A DNA stretch of 10,856 nucleotides from Candidatus Zymogenus sp. (GCA_030613285.1 JAUWME010000035.1:1-10856); one strand, 5' to 3'. Positions 1 to 7,958 are shown, counted from the first letter of the stretch. The notes: generated from the letters alone by a model not told the origin. A program made the numbers and translations.

Positions 1-1
1 T

Positions 2-1138
2 GAGATCATCGGTATTGGGAGCTCACCCTCCCGAGGACTCAGAATAGGGGTGGTCATCATTATTGAGAGTACGGTTAGCTCTATCAAAAAGGCGGTGGAA
101 GAGGCAGAGCTTATTGCTGGCATTGAATTAAAAGCGGTCTATACAGGGATTGCCGGTGGGCACATCAAGGGTTTTAACAGCCACGGGATAATTGCGGTTA
201 AAAACCGCGAGGTTTCAGAAAGCGATGTCAAAAGGGTAATTGATGCCGCAAGGGCAATTGCCATTCCCGTTGACAGAGAGGTTATTCACATCCTTCCGCA
301 AGAGTATATTGTGGACGATCAGGATGGGATTCAACAACCGCTGGGGATGAACGGTGTCAGGCTCGAGGCAAGGGTGCATATCGTAACAGGGGCCGTGGCG
401 TCGGCCCAGAACATCATTCGATGTGTGAACAGAACGGGGATGGATGTGGAGACGATTGTTCTTGAGCAATTGGCGTCTGCAAAGGCGGTGCTCTCTGAAG
501 ACGAGAAAGAGCTTGGTGTGGTGATTGTGGATATCGGCGGCGGGACCACCGACATCGCAATTTTTTCCGAGGGGAGCATCAAGTACACGATGGTAATCAC
601 GCTGGGCGGAGATCATCTGACCAATGATATTGCAGTGGGTTTGAGGACACCAATTATTGAAGCTGAGAAGATAAAAAAGAAGAGCGGTACTGCAATGGCA
701 TCCTTGGTGGACAAGGACGAGACGATTGAGGTTCCGTCTGTGGGTGGAAGAAAACCGAGAGTTGTCTCTCGCCAGATTTTGGCAGAGATAATCGAACCGA
801 GGGTGGAAGAGATTTTGTCTCTTGTGGAACGAGAGGTGACAAGGAGCGGATACGGAGACCTCCTTGCATCGGGTGTTGTTTTAACGGGTGGTTCATCGCT
901 TCTTAGTGGTATGGCTGATATGGGCGAGCAGATATTTAATATGCCTGTACGCATCGGTTATCCAAGAGGAATAAGCGGGCTTACCGATTTGGTAAACAGC
1001 CCCATGTATGCAACGGGTGTGGGACTTGTTATTTACGGTTCCGAAAATGGTGGCGGGACGCGTTTTAAGGTTGGAGACGGAAATCTTTTTGGTAAGGTAA
1101 CAGAAAGGTTCAAAGAGATTATCAGGGACTACTTTTAG
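2..1138 (+). CDS. ftsA: Cell division protein FtsA, 5' end cut off by the window
   Basis: FtsA is the actin-like ATPase that tethers FtsZ to the inner membrane and recruits later divisome proteins. The frame is open from base 2, encoding EIIGIGSSPSRGLR, the conserved FtsA segment that lies about 25-30 residues from the usual start. The GTG at 50 is therefore internal and the true start is upstream of the window. Seen in the protein: the SHS2/1C region (PQEYIVDDQDGI), the phosphate-binding motif VIVDIGGGTTDIAIF, the second actin-type motif VVLTGGSSLLSGM, and a C-terminal amphipathic helix (FGKVTERFKEIIRDYF) that fits the membrane-targeting sequence. The stop TAG lies 8 bases before the first possible ftsZ ATG and overlaps the ftsZ ribosome binding site, which suggests translational coupling. 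Identity is close to certain; only the N-terminus is missing. Confidence 0.96.
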   Translation, partial: EIIGIGSSPSRGLRIGVVIIIESTVSSIKKAVEEAELIAGIELKAVYTGIAGGHIKGFNSHGIIAVKNREVSESDVKRVIDAARAIAIPVDREVIHILPQEYIVDDQDGIQQPLGMNGVRLEARVHIVTGAVASAQNIIRCVNRTGMDVETIVLEQLASAKAVLSEDEKELGVVIVDIGGGTTDIAIFSEGSIKYTMVITLGGDHLTNDIAVGLRTPIIEAEKIKKKSGTAMASLVDKDETIEVPSVGGRKPRVVSRQILAEIIEPRVEEILSLVEREVTRSGYGDLLASGVVLTGGSSLLSGMADMGEQIFNMPVRIGYPRGISGLTDLVNSPMYATGVGLVIYGSENGGGTRFKVGDGNLFGKVTERFKEIIRDYF

Positions 1139-1145
1139 AGGGGGG
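1137..1145 (+). promoter_or_regulatory. ftsZ ribosome binding site
   Basis: The purine run AGAGGGGGG begins inside the ftsA stop codon. It ends one base before the first ATG (1147), too close for that codon to be used well, and 10 bases before the second in-frame ATG (1156). This spacing favours 1156 as the ftsZ start. Confidence 0.55.
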
Positions 1146-1155
1146 AATGAGAATT

Positions 1156-2325
1156 ATGGATATGTTTGATTTGTTAGAAAACCCAAAAGGTGGGGCCAAC
1201 ATTAAGGTGATTGGAGTTGGGGGTGGGGGAGGAAACGCCGTTGATAATATGGTGCAGCTGGGACTTGTCGGTGTTGATTTTATCTGTGCAAACACCGATG
1301 CTCAAGCCCTTAATGCATCCATTGCCCCCTTGAGGCTGCAGATTGGAAATAAACTCACAAAAGGGCTTGGGGCGGGGTCAAATCCAGAGATCGGGAGGAT
1401 GGCCGCCGAAGAGGACAGGGAGAGGATTCGTGAAGCGCTGGATGGGGCTAATATGGGCGTCATTACAGCAGGCATGGGTGGCGGCACTGGAACCGGGGGA
1501 GCCTCAGTTTGCGCAGAGATTGCAAGGGAGGTGGGGGCGTTATCTGTTGCAGTTGTTACAAAGCCTTTTAGTTTTGAAAACAAAAAGAGGATGGAGCAGG
1601 CAGAGGCGGGAATTGAGGAGCTTGAAAAGTATGTTGATACGTTAATCTGTATCCCAAACCAGAGACTCTTGGAGATATCTGGAAATCAGGAAACACTCAT
1701 CACAGCCTTCAGGAGGGCCGATGAGATACTCTACTTTGCTGTCCGTGGGATATCAGATCTCATCAACATCAGGGGGATTGTCAACCTCGATTTTTCCGAT
1801 GTAAAGACTATCATGGAAGAGACTGGAATGGCAATTATGGGGACTGGAAAAGCTGAGGGGAAAAACAAAGGGACGGAAGCGGCAAGGAGGGCGGTTTCGA
1901 GTCCGTTGTTGGAGGACCTTTCCATCAGTGGCGCCAAGGGCGTCCTTGTCAACCTGACCGGAGGAGAAACACTCTCCATGGAAGATGTTGAGGGGGCGAT
2001 GTCGTTTATTCAAGAAGAAGCCCACAACGATGCAAATATCATCTTCGGGGCAGTTATCGACGAGAAGTTGATGGACGAATTTATGGTGACAGTTATTGCC
2101 ACCGGTTTTTCGAAGGTAGAAAAGAGGCTCAGTCGGGAGATAATACGCATTGTGCCATCGAAGAATCCGGCAAAAGAGACCCAGGGGCTTGATACCCCCA
2201 CTTTTATAAGAAAAGAGAGGGAGGAGATGGCCATCCAGAAGGTCACGAGGGGAGTTCGGGGGCCGTCGTCAGATGAAGACTCAGAATACGACATCCCGAC
2301 CTTTTTGAGGAAGAAGGCCGACTGA
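1156..2325 (+). CDS. ftsZ: Cell division protein FtsZ
   Basis: FtsZ is the tubulin-like GTPase that polymerises into the division ring under the inner membrane. The N-terminal GTPase domain shows IKVIGVGGGGGNAVDNM, the tubulin signature ITAGMGGGTGTGGAS, KPFSFENKKRMEQAEAGI, and the T7 loop with catalytic acidic residues (NLDFSDVKTIM). The C-terminal domain ends near EIIRIVPSK. A short linker of about 45 residues follows, then the C-terminal peptide YDIPTFLRKKAD, the docking site for FtsA and other partners. A second, similar motif (DTPTFIRK) lies at the beginning of the linker. I place the start at ATG 1156 because the ribosome binding site is too close to ATG 1147; ATG 1162 is also possible. 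The protein is about 389 residues, normal for the family. ftsA precedes it almost without a gap and a radical SAM gene follows after 20 bases. Confidence 0.96.
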   Translation: MDMFDLLENPKGGANIKVIGVGGGGGNAVDNMVQLGLVGVDFICANTDAQALNASIAPLRLQIGNKLTKGLGAGSNPEIGRMAAEEDRERIREALDGANMGVITAGMGGGTGTGGASVCAEIAREVGALSVAVVTKPFSFENKKRMEQAEAGIEELEKYVDTLICIPNQRLLEISGNQETLITAFRRADEILYFAVRGISDLINIRGIVNLDFSDVKTIMEETGMAIMGTGKAEGKNKGTEAARRAVSSPLLEDLSISGAKGVLVNLTGGETLSMEDVEGAMSFIQEEAHNDANIIFGAVIDEKLMDEFMVTVIATGFSKVEKRLSREIIRIVPSKNPAKETQGLDTPTFIRKEREEMAIQKVTRGVRGPSSDEDSEYDIPTFLRKKAD

Positions 2326-2345
2326 CAGCGGGCATAAAATATCTT

Positions 2346-4025
2346 GTGTTACAGGGATACGAAAGTTATCTGAGACAACTCTATGGTTCAGAGTTGAGTC
2401 TCGTAAAAGATGGCGGGGGCGGGGGTCTCTCTGCCTGTCTCGTCTATCCCAACCGATATTACGTGGCGATGAGTAATCTCGGCTACCTTTCGGTCTACAG
2501 AACTGCCGGAGAAACGTTCGGGGTCAGTGTGGAGAGAGCTACGCTCCCCGACAATGTACATTTGGCGCAGCTTGAAAAATCCGGGAAATCAATCCTCACA
2601 ATAGAATCCCGACGACCGCTAAAGCAGTTTGATGTGCTCTTGTTTTCAATTTCCTTTGAAAACGATTTCATAAACGTACTGAAAATCTTGAAACTATCTG
2701 GTATTCCCCTTCGCTCATCAGAGCGGGACGAGAAGTCGCCGATGATTGTGGCCGGTGGTGCGGCAACAATGATAAACCCGGAGGTTCTTTCTCCATTCGT
2801 TGACTTTTTTCCCCTGGGCGATGGTGAAGAGCTTTTGGGTGAAGTTCTCTCAAAACTGTATGAACAGAAAAGAAGTGGAACTCCCAAAGAGGAAATAGTC
2901 GATGAGATAGCCTCAATTTCGGGGGTTTATGTTCCCCGTCATTTTAGAGTTACCTACGACAAAAAGGGAAGGATTGGGGAATTTGCGAATATTGTTGGTG
3001 GAGAGGGGAAGGTTGTGGTAAGAAAGCTGAGAGACTTTTCCAAGGGCGAGTTTTCGTCATCCATCGTAACGCCAAACACCGAGTTTTCAGAGATGCTCCT
3101 TGTGGAAATGGGGAGAGGATGCCCATTCTCCTGCGCATTTTGCATTGCTGACCCAATCTACGCTCCAGTGAGGATGAGGGGGACCGATGAGGTAATCGAT
3201 GATGTGTGTCGAGGTGTTGAGTTTACGGGAAAGGTGGGGCTTTTGGGTCCGGCGGTTTTGAGCCATCCCGATTTTTACAAAGTCATCGATAAGGTCAGGG
3301 AATTGAAAGGCTCTGTTGGGATTCCATCGATGAGAAGTGAGATGTTGACCGATAGTCAGATAGAATGTCTGAGGGAAATCGGCGTGAGGTCGATAACATT
3401 GGCTCCGGAGGCGGGAAGTGAAGGTTTGAGAAAGGTTATTGGAAAGGGGATTTCTGACGATGTGTTTTTTGGGTTGATTGAAAGGTGCGTTGCGGCTGGA
3501 ATTTTTAACGTTCGCCTCTACTTTCTTGTGGGTATCCCCGGTGAGACCGATGAAGATATTCAGGCCGTCGCAAATTTTGCAAAACGGGTACGGCATATTG
3601 TGTTGAGCGCCACCAAGGGCAGCGGAAAGGCGGGGAAGGTTACTGTGTCGATGACGCCCCTTGTTCCAAAGCCCCACACTCCCCTTATGTGGATGGCGAT
3701 GGAAGAACCCGGTAAATTAAACCAGAAGATAAAGAAAATTACCAATATCTTGAAGAAGGCGGGGGGGATAGCCGTGGTTTATGAGCCTCCAAAGTGGTCT
3801 TACATTCAGGCACTCCAATCTCGAGGGGACAGGAGAGTTGCCGACATCTTGGAGGGGGTGCTTGAAAAGGGTGGAAACTGGAAGGGAGCCATGAGGGAAT
3901 CTGCTGTGAACCCTGACTTTTACGTTGTGCGAGAGCGAGATAAAGATGAGTCATTTCCCTGGGATTTTCTTGATTACGGCATCAATAAGGGAAGGCTCTA
4001 TGAAAGATATCTCAAGATTAGATAA
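2346..4025 (+). CDS. Radical SAM protein with B12-binding-like N-terminal domain
   Basis: This is a 559-residue radical SAM protein. Residues about 85-190 resemble the Rossmann-like B12-binding fold found in front of many radical SAM domains (FDVLLFSISFENDF, a GGAATMINPEVLSPF motif and FFPLGDGEE), but I see no DxHxxG cobalamin motif. The iron-sulfur cluster motif is CxxxCxxC at Cys259, Cys263 and Cys266 (MGRGCPFSCAFC). It is followed by segments expected of the SAM barrel (SITLAPEAGSEGLRKVIGKG, RLYFLVGIPGETDEDI). The end (FPWDFLDYGINKGRLYERY) resembles the tail of the TIGR03960-like group of tRNA/protein-modifying radical SAM enzymes (FPWDxxDxGvxK). The substrate is unknown. GTG 2346 is the only plausible start: no ATG, GTG or TTG in this frame lies just upstream and no clear Shine-Dalgarno is seen. 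The 20-base gap to ftsZ indicates co-transcription. From memory, a radical SAM gene sits behind ftsZ in other deltaproteobacteria. Confidence 0.9.
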   Translation: MLQGYESYLRQLYGSELSLVKDGGGGGLSACLVYPNRYYVAMSNLGYLSVYRTAGETFGVSVERATLPDNVHLAQLEKSGKSILTIESRRPLKQFDVLLFSISFENDFINVLKILKLSGIPLRSSERDEKSPMIVAGGAATMINPEVLSPFVDFFPLGDGEELLGEVLSKLYEQKRSGTPKEEIVDEIASISGVYVPRHFRVTYDKKGRIGEFANIVGGEGKVVVRKLRDFSKGEFSSSIVTPNTEFSEMLLVEMGRGCPFSCAFCIADPIYAPVRMRGTDEVIDDVCRGVEFTGKVGLLGPAVLSHPDFYKVIDKVRELKGSVGIPSMRSEMLTDSQIECLREIGVRSITLAPEAGSEGLRKVIGKGISDDVFFGLIERCVAAGIFNVRLYFLVGIPGETDEDIQAVANFAKRVRHIVLSATKGSGKAGKVTVSMTPLVPKPHTPLMWMAMEEPGKLNQKIKKITNILKKAGGIAVVYEPPKWSYIQALQSRGDRRVADILEGVLEKGGNWKGAMRESAVNPDFYVVRERDKDESFPWDFLDYGINKGRLYERYLKIR

Positions 4026-4127
4026 TTTGATTTTTTTGTCCAATCTCATAAAATTGAAATACGTGGAATAAATCAAAGAAAATTACTGCCTGAAAAAGTT
4101 TAAACAAAATATGAAAATCAACCAGTC

Positions 4128-4156
4128 TTGACTACTCCCTTTTTTTCTGCTATCTT
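4128..4156 (+). promoter_or_regulatory. Sigma-70-type promoter with extended -10, next to the start codon
   Basis: TTGACT (4128-4133) and TATCTT (4151-4156) are separated by exactly 17 bases, and TGC directly before the -10 box gives an extended -10 element. The expected transcription start is about 7 bases downstream, at or within a base of the ATG at 4163. This would start a new transcription unit after the ftsZ cluster. Confidence 0.6.
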
Positions 4157-4162
4157 TAAGCT

Positions 4163-4960
4163 ATGAATCAAAAAAATGACAAAAGAGACCTTTCGCAGGA
4201 GATTTGGAAGAGAGCCTTTTCCAACCTAATCTCTGGGGTGAAAATTAGCACTGTCGCTGCAAAGTCTCTTCTCCTCTCATTTGCGGCAACGCTATTTACG
4301 ATACCATATTTTTACTACTATCTTGTCGTGGCCGTTTCGAAAGATGATGGTCTTTCGATAGCCCAGAACCCTTGGCCGTTTTTGACATTTCAGCTAACTA
4401 TACTCTTTTCTCTCCTCTTCATATCTTCCATGATCGGTCAAACGTTTTCAAAGAGATATTCTCTTCCGGGCTTTGGAGATTTTAAGAAATTTCTGAAATC
4501 GATTCCCATTCTAATAATCACAGGCACCGTTATGATCGCCCTTTCTTTTATCTTCTTTGACCGTTTCTATTTTGAGGTATCGCCCCAGTCATATCCCGTA
4601 GATTACAGATACCTCGTTTCGTTCCCATTCAAGGGTGCCCTCACCGAGGAGATTATTGCAAGGCTTGGGCTGACAACCATTGCGGTGGGTCTATTGAGGA
4701 GCAAGGGGGCGGGGGTAGTACTTGTTTCGGCTCTTTCGGCTTTTTATACTATTAAATACAACCAGTTTGTGGGGATAGATTCCCAATTTGAGTACCTTTT
4801 TGTATGCCAGCTTCTCCTCGCATTTATCTCAAATCTCATTTTTGGCTACCTCTACGTCGAGCATGGGCTTTATTATGCGATGGGGCTGAAGTTTGTCTTT
4901 GGACTTAAATATTTTGTGGTGATGGTTTTGTTGGGTTATGTGGGCTGGGTGGTAATATAA
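4163..4960 (+). CDS. CPBP (CAAX/Abi) family-like integral membrane protein, catalytic histidines replaced
   Basis: This 265-residue protein has about six to seven hydrophobic segments (roughly 33-58, 71-92, 112-132, 160-178, 183-198, 209-231 and 237-264). The C-terminal half follows the CPBP glutamic-type intramembrane protease layout: an EExxxR motif (LTEEIIARLG, Glu162, Glu163, Arg167), then a motif that is normally FxxxH, then one that is normally HxxxN or HxxxD. Here the second reads FYTIK (Phe194...Lys198) and the third KFVFG (Lys243...Gly247). Both histidines are thus lysines by my alignment, and the Phe usual before the EE-motif Arg is Ala. Proteolytic activity is therefore doubtful; a scaffold or binding role is possible, but no function is assigned. 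No Shine-Dalgarno precedes the ATG and the predicted transcription start coincides with it. The exported TPR gene follows 34 bases downstream, probably in the same operon. Confidence 0.75.
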   Translation: MNQKNDKRDLSQEIWKRAFSNLISGVKISTVAAKSLLLSFAATLFTIPYFYYYLVVAVSKDDGLSIAQNPWPFLTFQLTILFSLLFISSMIGQTFSKRYSLPGFGDFKKFLKSIPILIITGTVMIALSFIFFDRFYFEVSPQSYPVDYRYLVSFPFKGALTEEIIARLGLTTIAVGLLRSKGAGVVLVSALSAFYTIKYNQFVGIDSQFEYLFVCQLLLAFISNLIFGYLYVEHGLYYAMGLKFVFGLKYFVVMVLLGYVGWVVI

Positions 4961-4994
4961 AAAGAATGTTTTTGAAAAGAAAAGTTTTGCACAA

Positions 4995-6275
4995 ATGAGA
5001 AATCATCCTATTATAGCTTTTGTGATTTGTCTTCTGTTTGTATTTTGTGCCTTTTCCCCTGTGGTTACTATGGCAGAAGATGAGTGGCTGAAGAGTGAGA
5101 TCCTTTTGGGGATTGATCGCATCTACGATGCGGATATTGAGGGTGGAGAGAAGATATTTGTTGGTATTTGCGAGAGGGCGCCTGAAAATCCTGCCCCGTG
5201 GGTTTACCGGGCCATGGCGTTGCTATCATATCCAATACGTGAAAAGACACACGGAGAGAAGCCTCTAAAAAGCGGAGCCAAGGATGTTTCAAGCACAGAT
5301 GAGATATTTAGACTCCTTGATAAGGGGATTGATCTTTCAAATAAAATTATTGATGGACTCGAAGGTGAGGATTTAGCAAGGTTGCAGTTACTTATGGCCA
5401 CAGCCCACACCCTGAAGGCGGAACTCCACTTTAGAAAAAAGCAGTACCTCAAGGCAGTTCAGTCCGGCTATCGGGCAAAAAAATATCTTGAGGGTGCGTA
5501 TGAAACCTCCCCAAAAAACCCGGATGTCCTTTACGCTGTGGGGCTGTTAAAACATGGCGTTGAAAATATCCCAAAAGTTTTGCGGCCGTTCCTGTCATTA
5601 ATGGAGATAAAATCGGACAAGAAACTCGGTCTTGCATACATTAAAATTGGGGCAGAGAGGGGGGTCTATTCCGCCGTCGGGGCAAAGCTCTTTCTTATGT
5701 TAATATCGGTGGGTGAGCAAAAGGATTATACGACCGCCACAAGACTTGGGAGGGAGCTTATTGTCAAATACCCGAACAACCCAGAGATATATTTTCCATA
5801 CGCATATGCCCTGTCTGAGCTGAAGGATTATACCGGCGCTTTTTCTGTTATCGATTCCTTTATGACAAAAAGCGAAATGGGAACGTTATATTTTTACGAG
5901 GCATTGACGGGTCGGATTCATCACCTGAAGGGGAAGGTTTTTATGGATATGGGGAGGCTGGATGAGGCCACAGATGAGCTTGAGCTGGCGCTTATTGTAA
6001 CTGATATAAACTATGTGTGGGTGCGTCCCCTTGCCTTTGCAAGGTTGGGGATGATTCACGACCTTAAAGGGGAGAGGGTCAAAGCATTGAAGAGATATAA
6101 AAGTGCCATTGACACGGAAATTGAGGGTGTGGGAAGGGCCCTTGCAAAGGAGTACACAAGGGAGCCGTATTCAAAAAGTGTCGATGAGAAGGGCGGCAGA
6201 CACACCACCAAGGATAAGGATGGTGGTGTTAGTTCCGGACCAATAAAGAGTGGTAAAGATAGATCTGGATTTTAG
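4995..6275 (+). CDS. Secreted or periplasmic TPR-repeat protein
   Basis: This is a 426-residue protein with an N-terminal signal peptide: a short basic start, a hydrophobic core (IIAFVICLLFVFCAF) and a likely cleavage after Ala27 (VVTMA|EDE). There is no lipobox Cys. The mature part is helical and TPR-like throughout, with pairs such as IYDADIEGGEKIFVGICERAP, YLKAVQSGYRAKKYLEGAYE, DYTTATRLGRELIVKYPNNP, RLDEATDELELALIV and ERVKALKRYKSAIDTEI. Such repeats bind other proteins; no catalytic motif is seen. The last 40 or so residues are polar and rich in Lys, Asp, Gly and Ser. It probably works in the periplasm or on the inner face of the outer membrane. It lies 34 bases behind the CPBP-like gene and no good Shine-Dalgarno is visible, so translation may depend on upstream translation. 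The specific role is unknown. Confidence 0.85.
   Translation: MRNHPIIAFVICLLFVFCAFSPVVTMAEDEWLKSEILLGIDRIYDADIEGGEKIFVGICERAPENPAPWVYRAMALLSYPIREKTHGEKPLKSGAKDVSSTDEIFRLLDKGIDLSNKIIDGLEGEDLARLQLLMATAHTLKAELHFRKKQYLKAVQSGYRAKKYLEGAYETSPKNPDVLYAVGLLKHGVENIPKVLRPFLSLMEIKSDKKLGLAYIKIGAERGVYSAVGAKLFLMLISVGEQKDYTTATRLGRELIVKYPNNPEIYFPYAYALSELKDYTGAFSVIDSFMTKSEMGTLYFYEALTGRIHHLKGKVFMDMGRLDEATDELELALIVTDINYVWVRPLAFARLGMIHDLKGERVKALKRYKSAIDTEIEGVGRALAKEYTREPYSKSVDEKGGRHTTKDKDGGVSSGPIKSGKDRSGF
6202..6229 (+). repeat. Perfect 9-bp inverted repeat inside the TPR gene end
   Basis: ACACCACCA (6202-6210) and its exact complement TGGTGGTGT (6221-6229) enclose a 10-base loop, AGGATAAGGA. It lies in codons for the polar tail (TTKDKDGGV), about 45 bases before the stop. 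No T-tract follows, so it is not a typical intrinsic terminator. It could be an mRNA-stabilising hairpin or chance. Confidence 0.4.
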
Positions 6276-6285
6276 GGTTTTAATA

Positions 6286-6313
6286 TTGGATTTGTATATT
6301 AAAAATCTAAAAT
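6286..6313 (+). promoter_or_regulatory. Possible promoter for the glycoside-hydrolase-like gene
   Basis: TTGGAT (6286-6291) and TAAAAT (6308-6313) are 16 bases apart in the AT-rich 60-base gap after the TPR gene. A transcription start near 6320 would leave a short leader that includes the AGGAA ribosome binding site (6325-6329), 6 bases before the ATG at 6336. AT-rich gaps produce such matches easily. Confidence 0.35.
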
Positions 6314-6335
6314 AAACCTTTTTTAGGAAATTGAT

Positions 6336-7958
6336 ATGCAACGTTTAAGTTACGATCCAAAGCACCCCAAATACAAAATTTTCGACGTTGAATTTTCGCT
6401 GGAGATCTTCAGCTACAAAAACGTATATGGACTCGATCCTGATAGGAGTGAATTGAAGGTCGAGGGTGATAAGGCCATCCTTACGGCGAGGGGATTGACA
6501 TGGGCCGGGGGAAGAGAGAAGTGTGAAGGTGGCGCAATGCTCCTTGTGGAAAAGTTGGATTCTGACTCTCCCAGATTGAGATTTAAGGTAGAGGCGGCGT
6601 TTAGGGAAAAGTTGAGGGCAGTCAAGGTGATTGTTCACAATCTGAAAGGGGAAGATGTAACGAGCGATCATTCTGCGAATCTGCCATTACCCTGGGGGGG
6701 GCTGACTTTTGATTATCCCCGCTGGGACTACGAATATATGTTGAAGATGCCCATCGTTTTTCTGAGGGACGGCGATTCATACACATATTTTTCTGCAAAG
6801 GACGAGGTGGTCTCCCCGAAGCGTTTCTCGTTTATCCCAATCGAAGACGAGGAAAAAGTCGTGGACGTGGAGTTGATCTATGAGGCCCCGGCCAACTTCG
6901 CCTCTGATATAATTAATTCTGCCCCCTGGGAGATGGGGACGACAAAGGAGACAGTTGTCGAGGCGGGCAAATTCTTTGACTGGGTTGCCGACACATACAA
7001 TTTTTCAACATACGAGAAAAGGGCAGATGTCCCCGAATGGATGAGAGAGGTAAGCCTTGTACTCTCAATTCACGGGATGCATTTTTCGGGCTACATTTTT
7101 AATACCTACAAGGAGATGCTGACTGTTCTAAAGTGGTTTGCTGATCGAATGGAGGGGAGGAGGCTTCTTGTTTACTTGCCGGGGGGGGAGGGGCGCTATT
7201 ATTGGCAGTATGGCGATTATCGTCCAGAGCCGAGGCTTGGGGGTGTTGGGGAATTTAGGAAATTTATCGATGGGGCAAAGGAGCTTAACGTGAAGGTAAT
7301 GCCGATGTTTGGCGCAAACTGCACAAATCGCGAGCATCCCGATTTTCCAGAATACGGCCCCATTTCGCTCCTTCACGACGCTTCGGGAACGCTCTTTCAC
7401 GGAAATCGTCCCGACTGGAGCACCGACAGATCTTACGACCCCGGCTGGCAGATTTGGCTCAACCCGGCGGCACCGGCGTGGCAGGAAAAACTCCTCAATT
7501 CCTTGACAGGGATGATAGATGAGTACGATCTCAGCGCAATCTTTTTGGACACCCACGACACTTGGACAAACGATCCCTACTATCAGGTCTACGAGGGATG
7601 GAAGGATATTAAAGCGGAGTTGAGGTCGAAGTATCCTGATCTGTTGATTGCGGGAGAGCTTTGGTACGATGCCCTCATTGGGATTACTCCCTTGACGCAA
7701 TGGGGCGGGCCTGCTCACTGGCCGGGTATTTTTGAAAAATATGCTCGTTCAACACCACACCTCTGCTATCCATCCCCATGCCGCGGGAGCACCGGCGTGC
7801 ATGAATTTGGATATGGCCCCTTTGCTATGCCGACTTTGAGCAAAGGACAGATTCCGATGGTTACCATTGTGGACGGAACCTTGGCCACTGCCCCGGACAA
7901 GTTGATGGACTATGTGAAGCTTGGCGAAGAGTACGCCGAGAATTTTCTGGAAAAATAG
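6336..7958 (+). CDS. TIM-barrel, glycoside-hydrolase-like protein with N-terminal beta-rich domain
   Basis: This is a 540-residue protein without a signal peptide or membrane segment, so it is probably cytosolic. Residues about 1-225 are beta-strand rich, suggesting a sandwich domain like those in front of many carbohydrate-active barrels. From about 230 (RADVPEWMREVSLVLSIHG) the pattern suits an (alpha/beta)8 barrel: VLSIHGMHFSG, RLLVYLPGGEGRYYW, NVKVMPMFGANC, SAIFLDTHDTW and DLLIAGELWYD. Asp405 (FLDTHD) and Glu441 (AGELWYD) sit at strand ends where retaining glycosidases of the GH13/GH31/GH36-like barrels keep their nucleophile and acid/base. Many exposed Trp and Tyr also fit sugar binding. 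It recalls the DUF6259-like group, but I cannot place it in a CAZy family and the substrate is unknown. The ATG has a good AGGAA site 6 bases upstream. No transporter or other sugar gene is adjacent. A hairpin terminator follows. Confidence 0.7.
   Translation: MQRLSYDPKHPKYKIFDVEFSLEIFSYKNVYGLDPDRSELKVEGDKAILTARGLTWAGGREKCEGGAMLLVEKLDSDSPRLRFKVEAAFREKLRAVKVIVHNLKGEDVTSDHSANLPLPWGGLTFDYPRWDYEYMLKMPIVFLRDGDSYTYFSAKDEVVSPKRFSFIPIEDEEKVVDVELIYEAPANFASDIINSAPWEMGTTKETVVEAGKFFDWVADTYNFSTYEKRADVPEWMREVSLVLSIHGMHFSGYIFNTYKEMLTVLKWFADRMEGRRLLVYLPGGEGRYYWQYGDYRPEPRLGGVGEFRKFIDGAKELNVKVMPMFGANCTNREHPDFPEYGPISLLHDASGTLFHGNRPDWSTDRSYDPGWQIWLNPAAPAWQEKLLNSLTGMIDEYDLSAIFLDTHDTWTNDPYYQVYEGWKDIKAELRSKYPDLLIAGELWYDALIGITPLTQWGGPAHWPGIFEKYARSTPHLCYPSPCRGSTGVHEFGYGPFAMPTLSKGQIPMVTIVDGTLATAPDKLMDYVKLGEEYAENFLEK

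Noticed and set aside
3087..3677. Minus-strand 196-residue open frame inside the radical SAM gene
   Set aside because: It is fully antisense to a gene with clear family motifs, has no ribosome binding site, and its product shows no recognisable pattern.
4026..4060. AT-rich TCAA...TTGA plus T7 just after the radical SAM gene as a terminator
   Set aside because: The stem is only about four AT-rich pairs, too weak to call.
7128..7718. Minus-strand 196-residue open frame inside the glycoside-hydrolase-like gene
   Set aside because: It is antisense to the barrel domain whose motifs are coherent, so it is a shadow of that gene's codon use.
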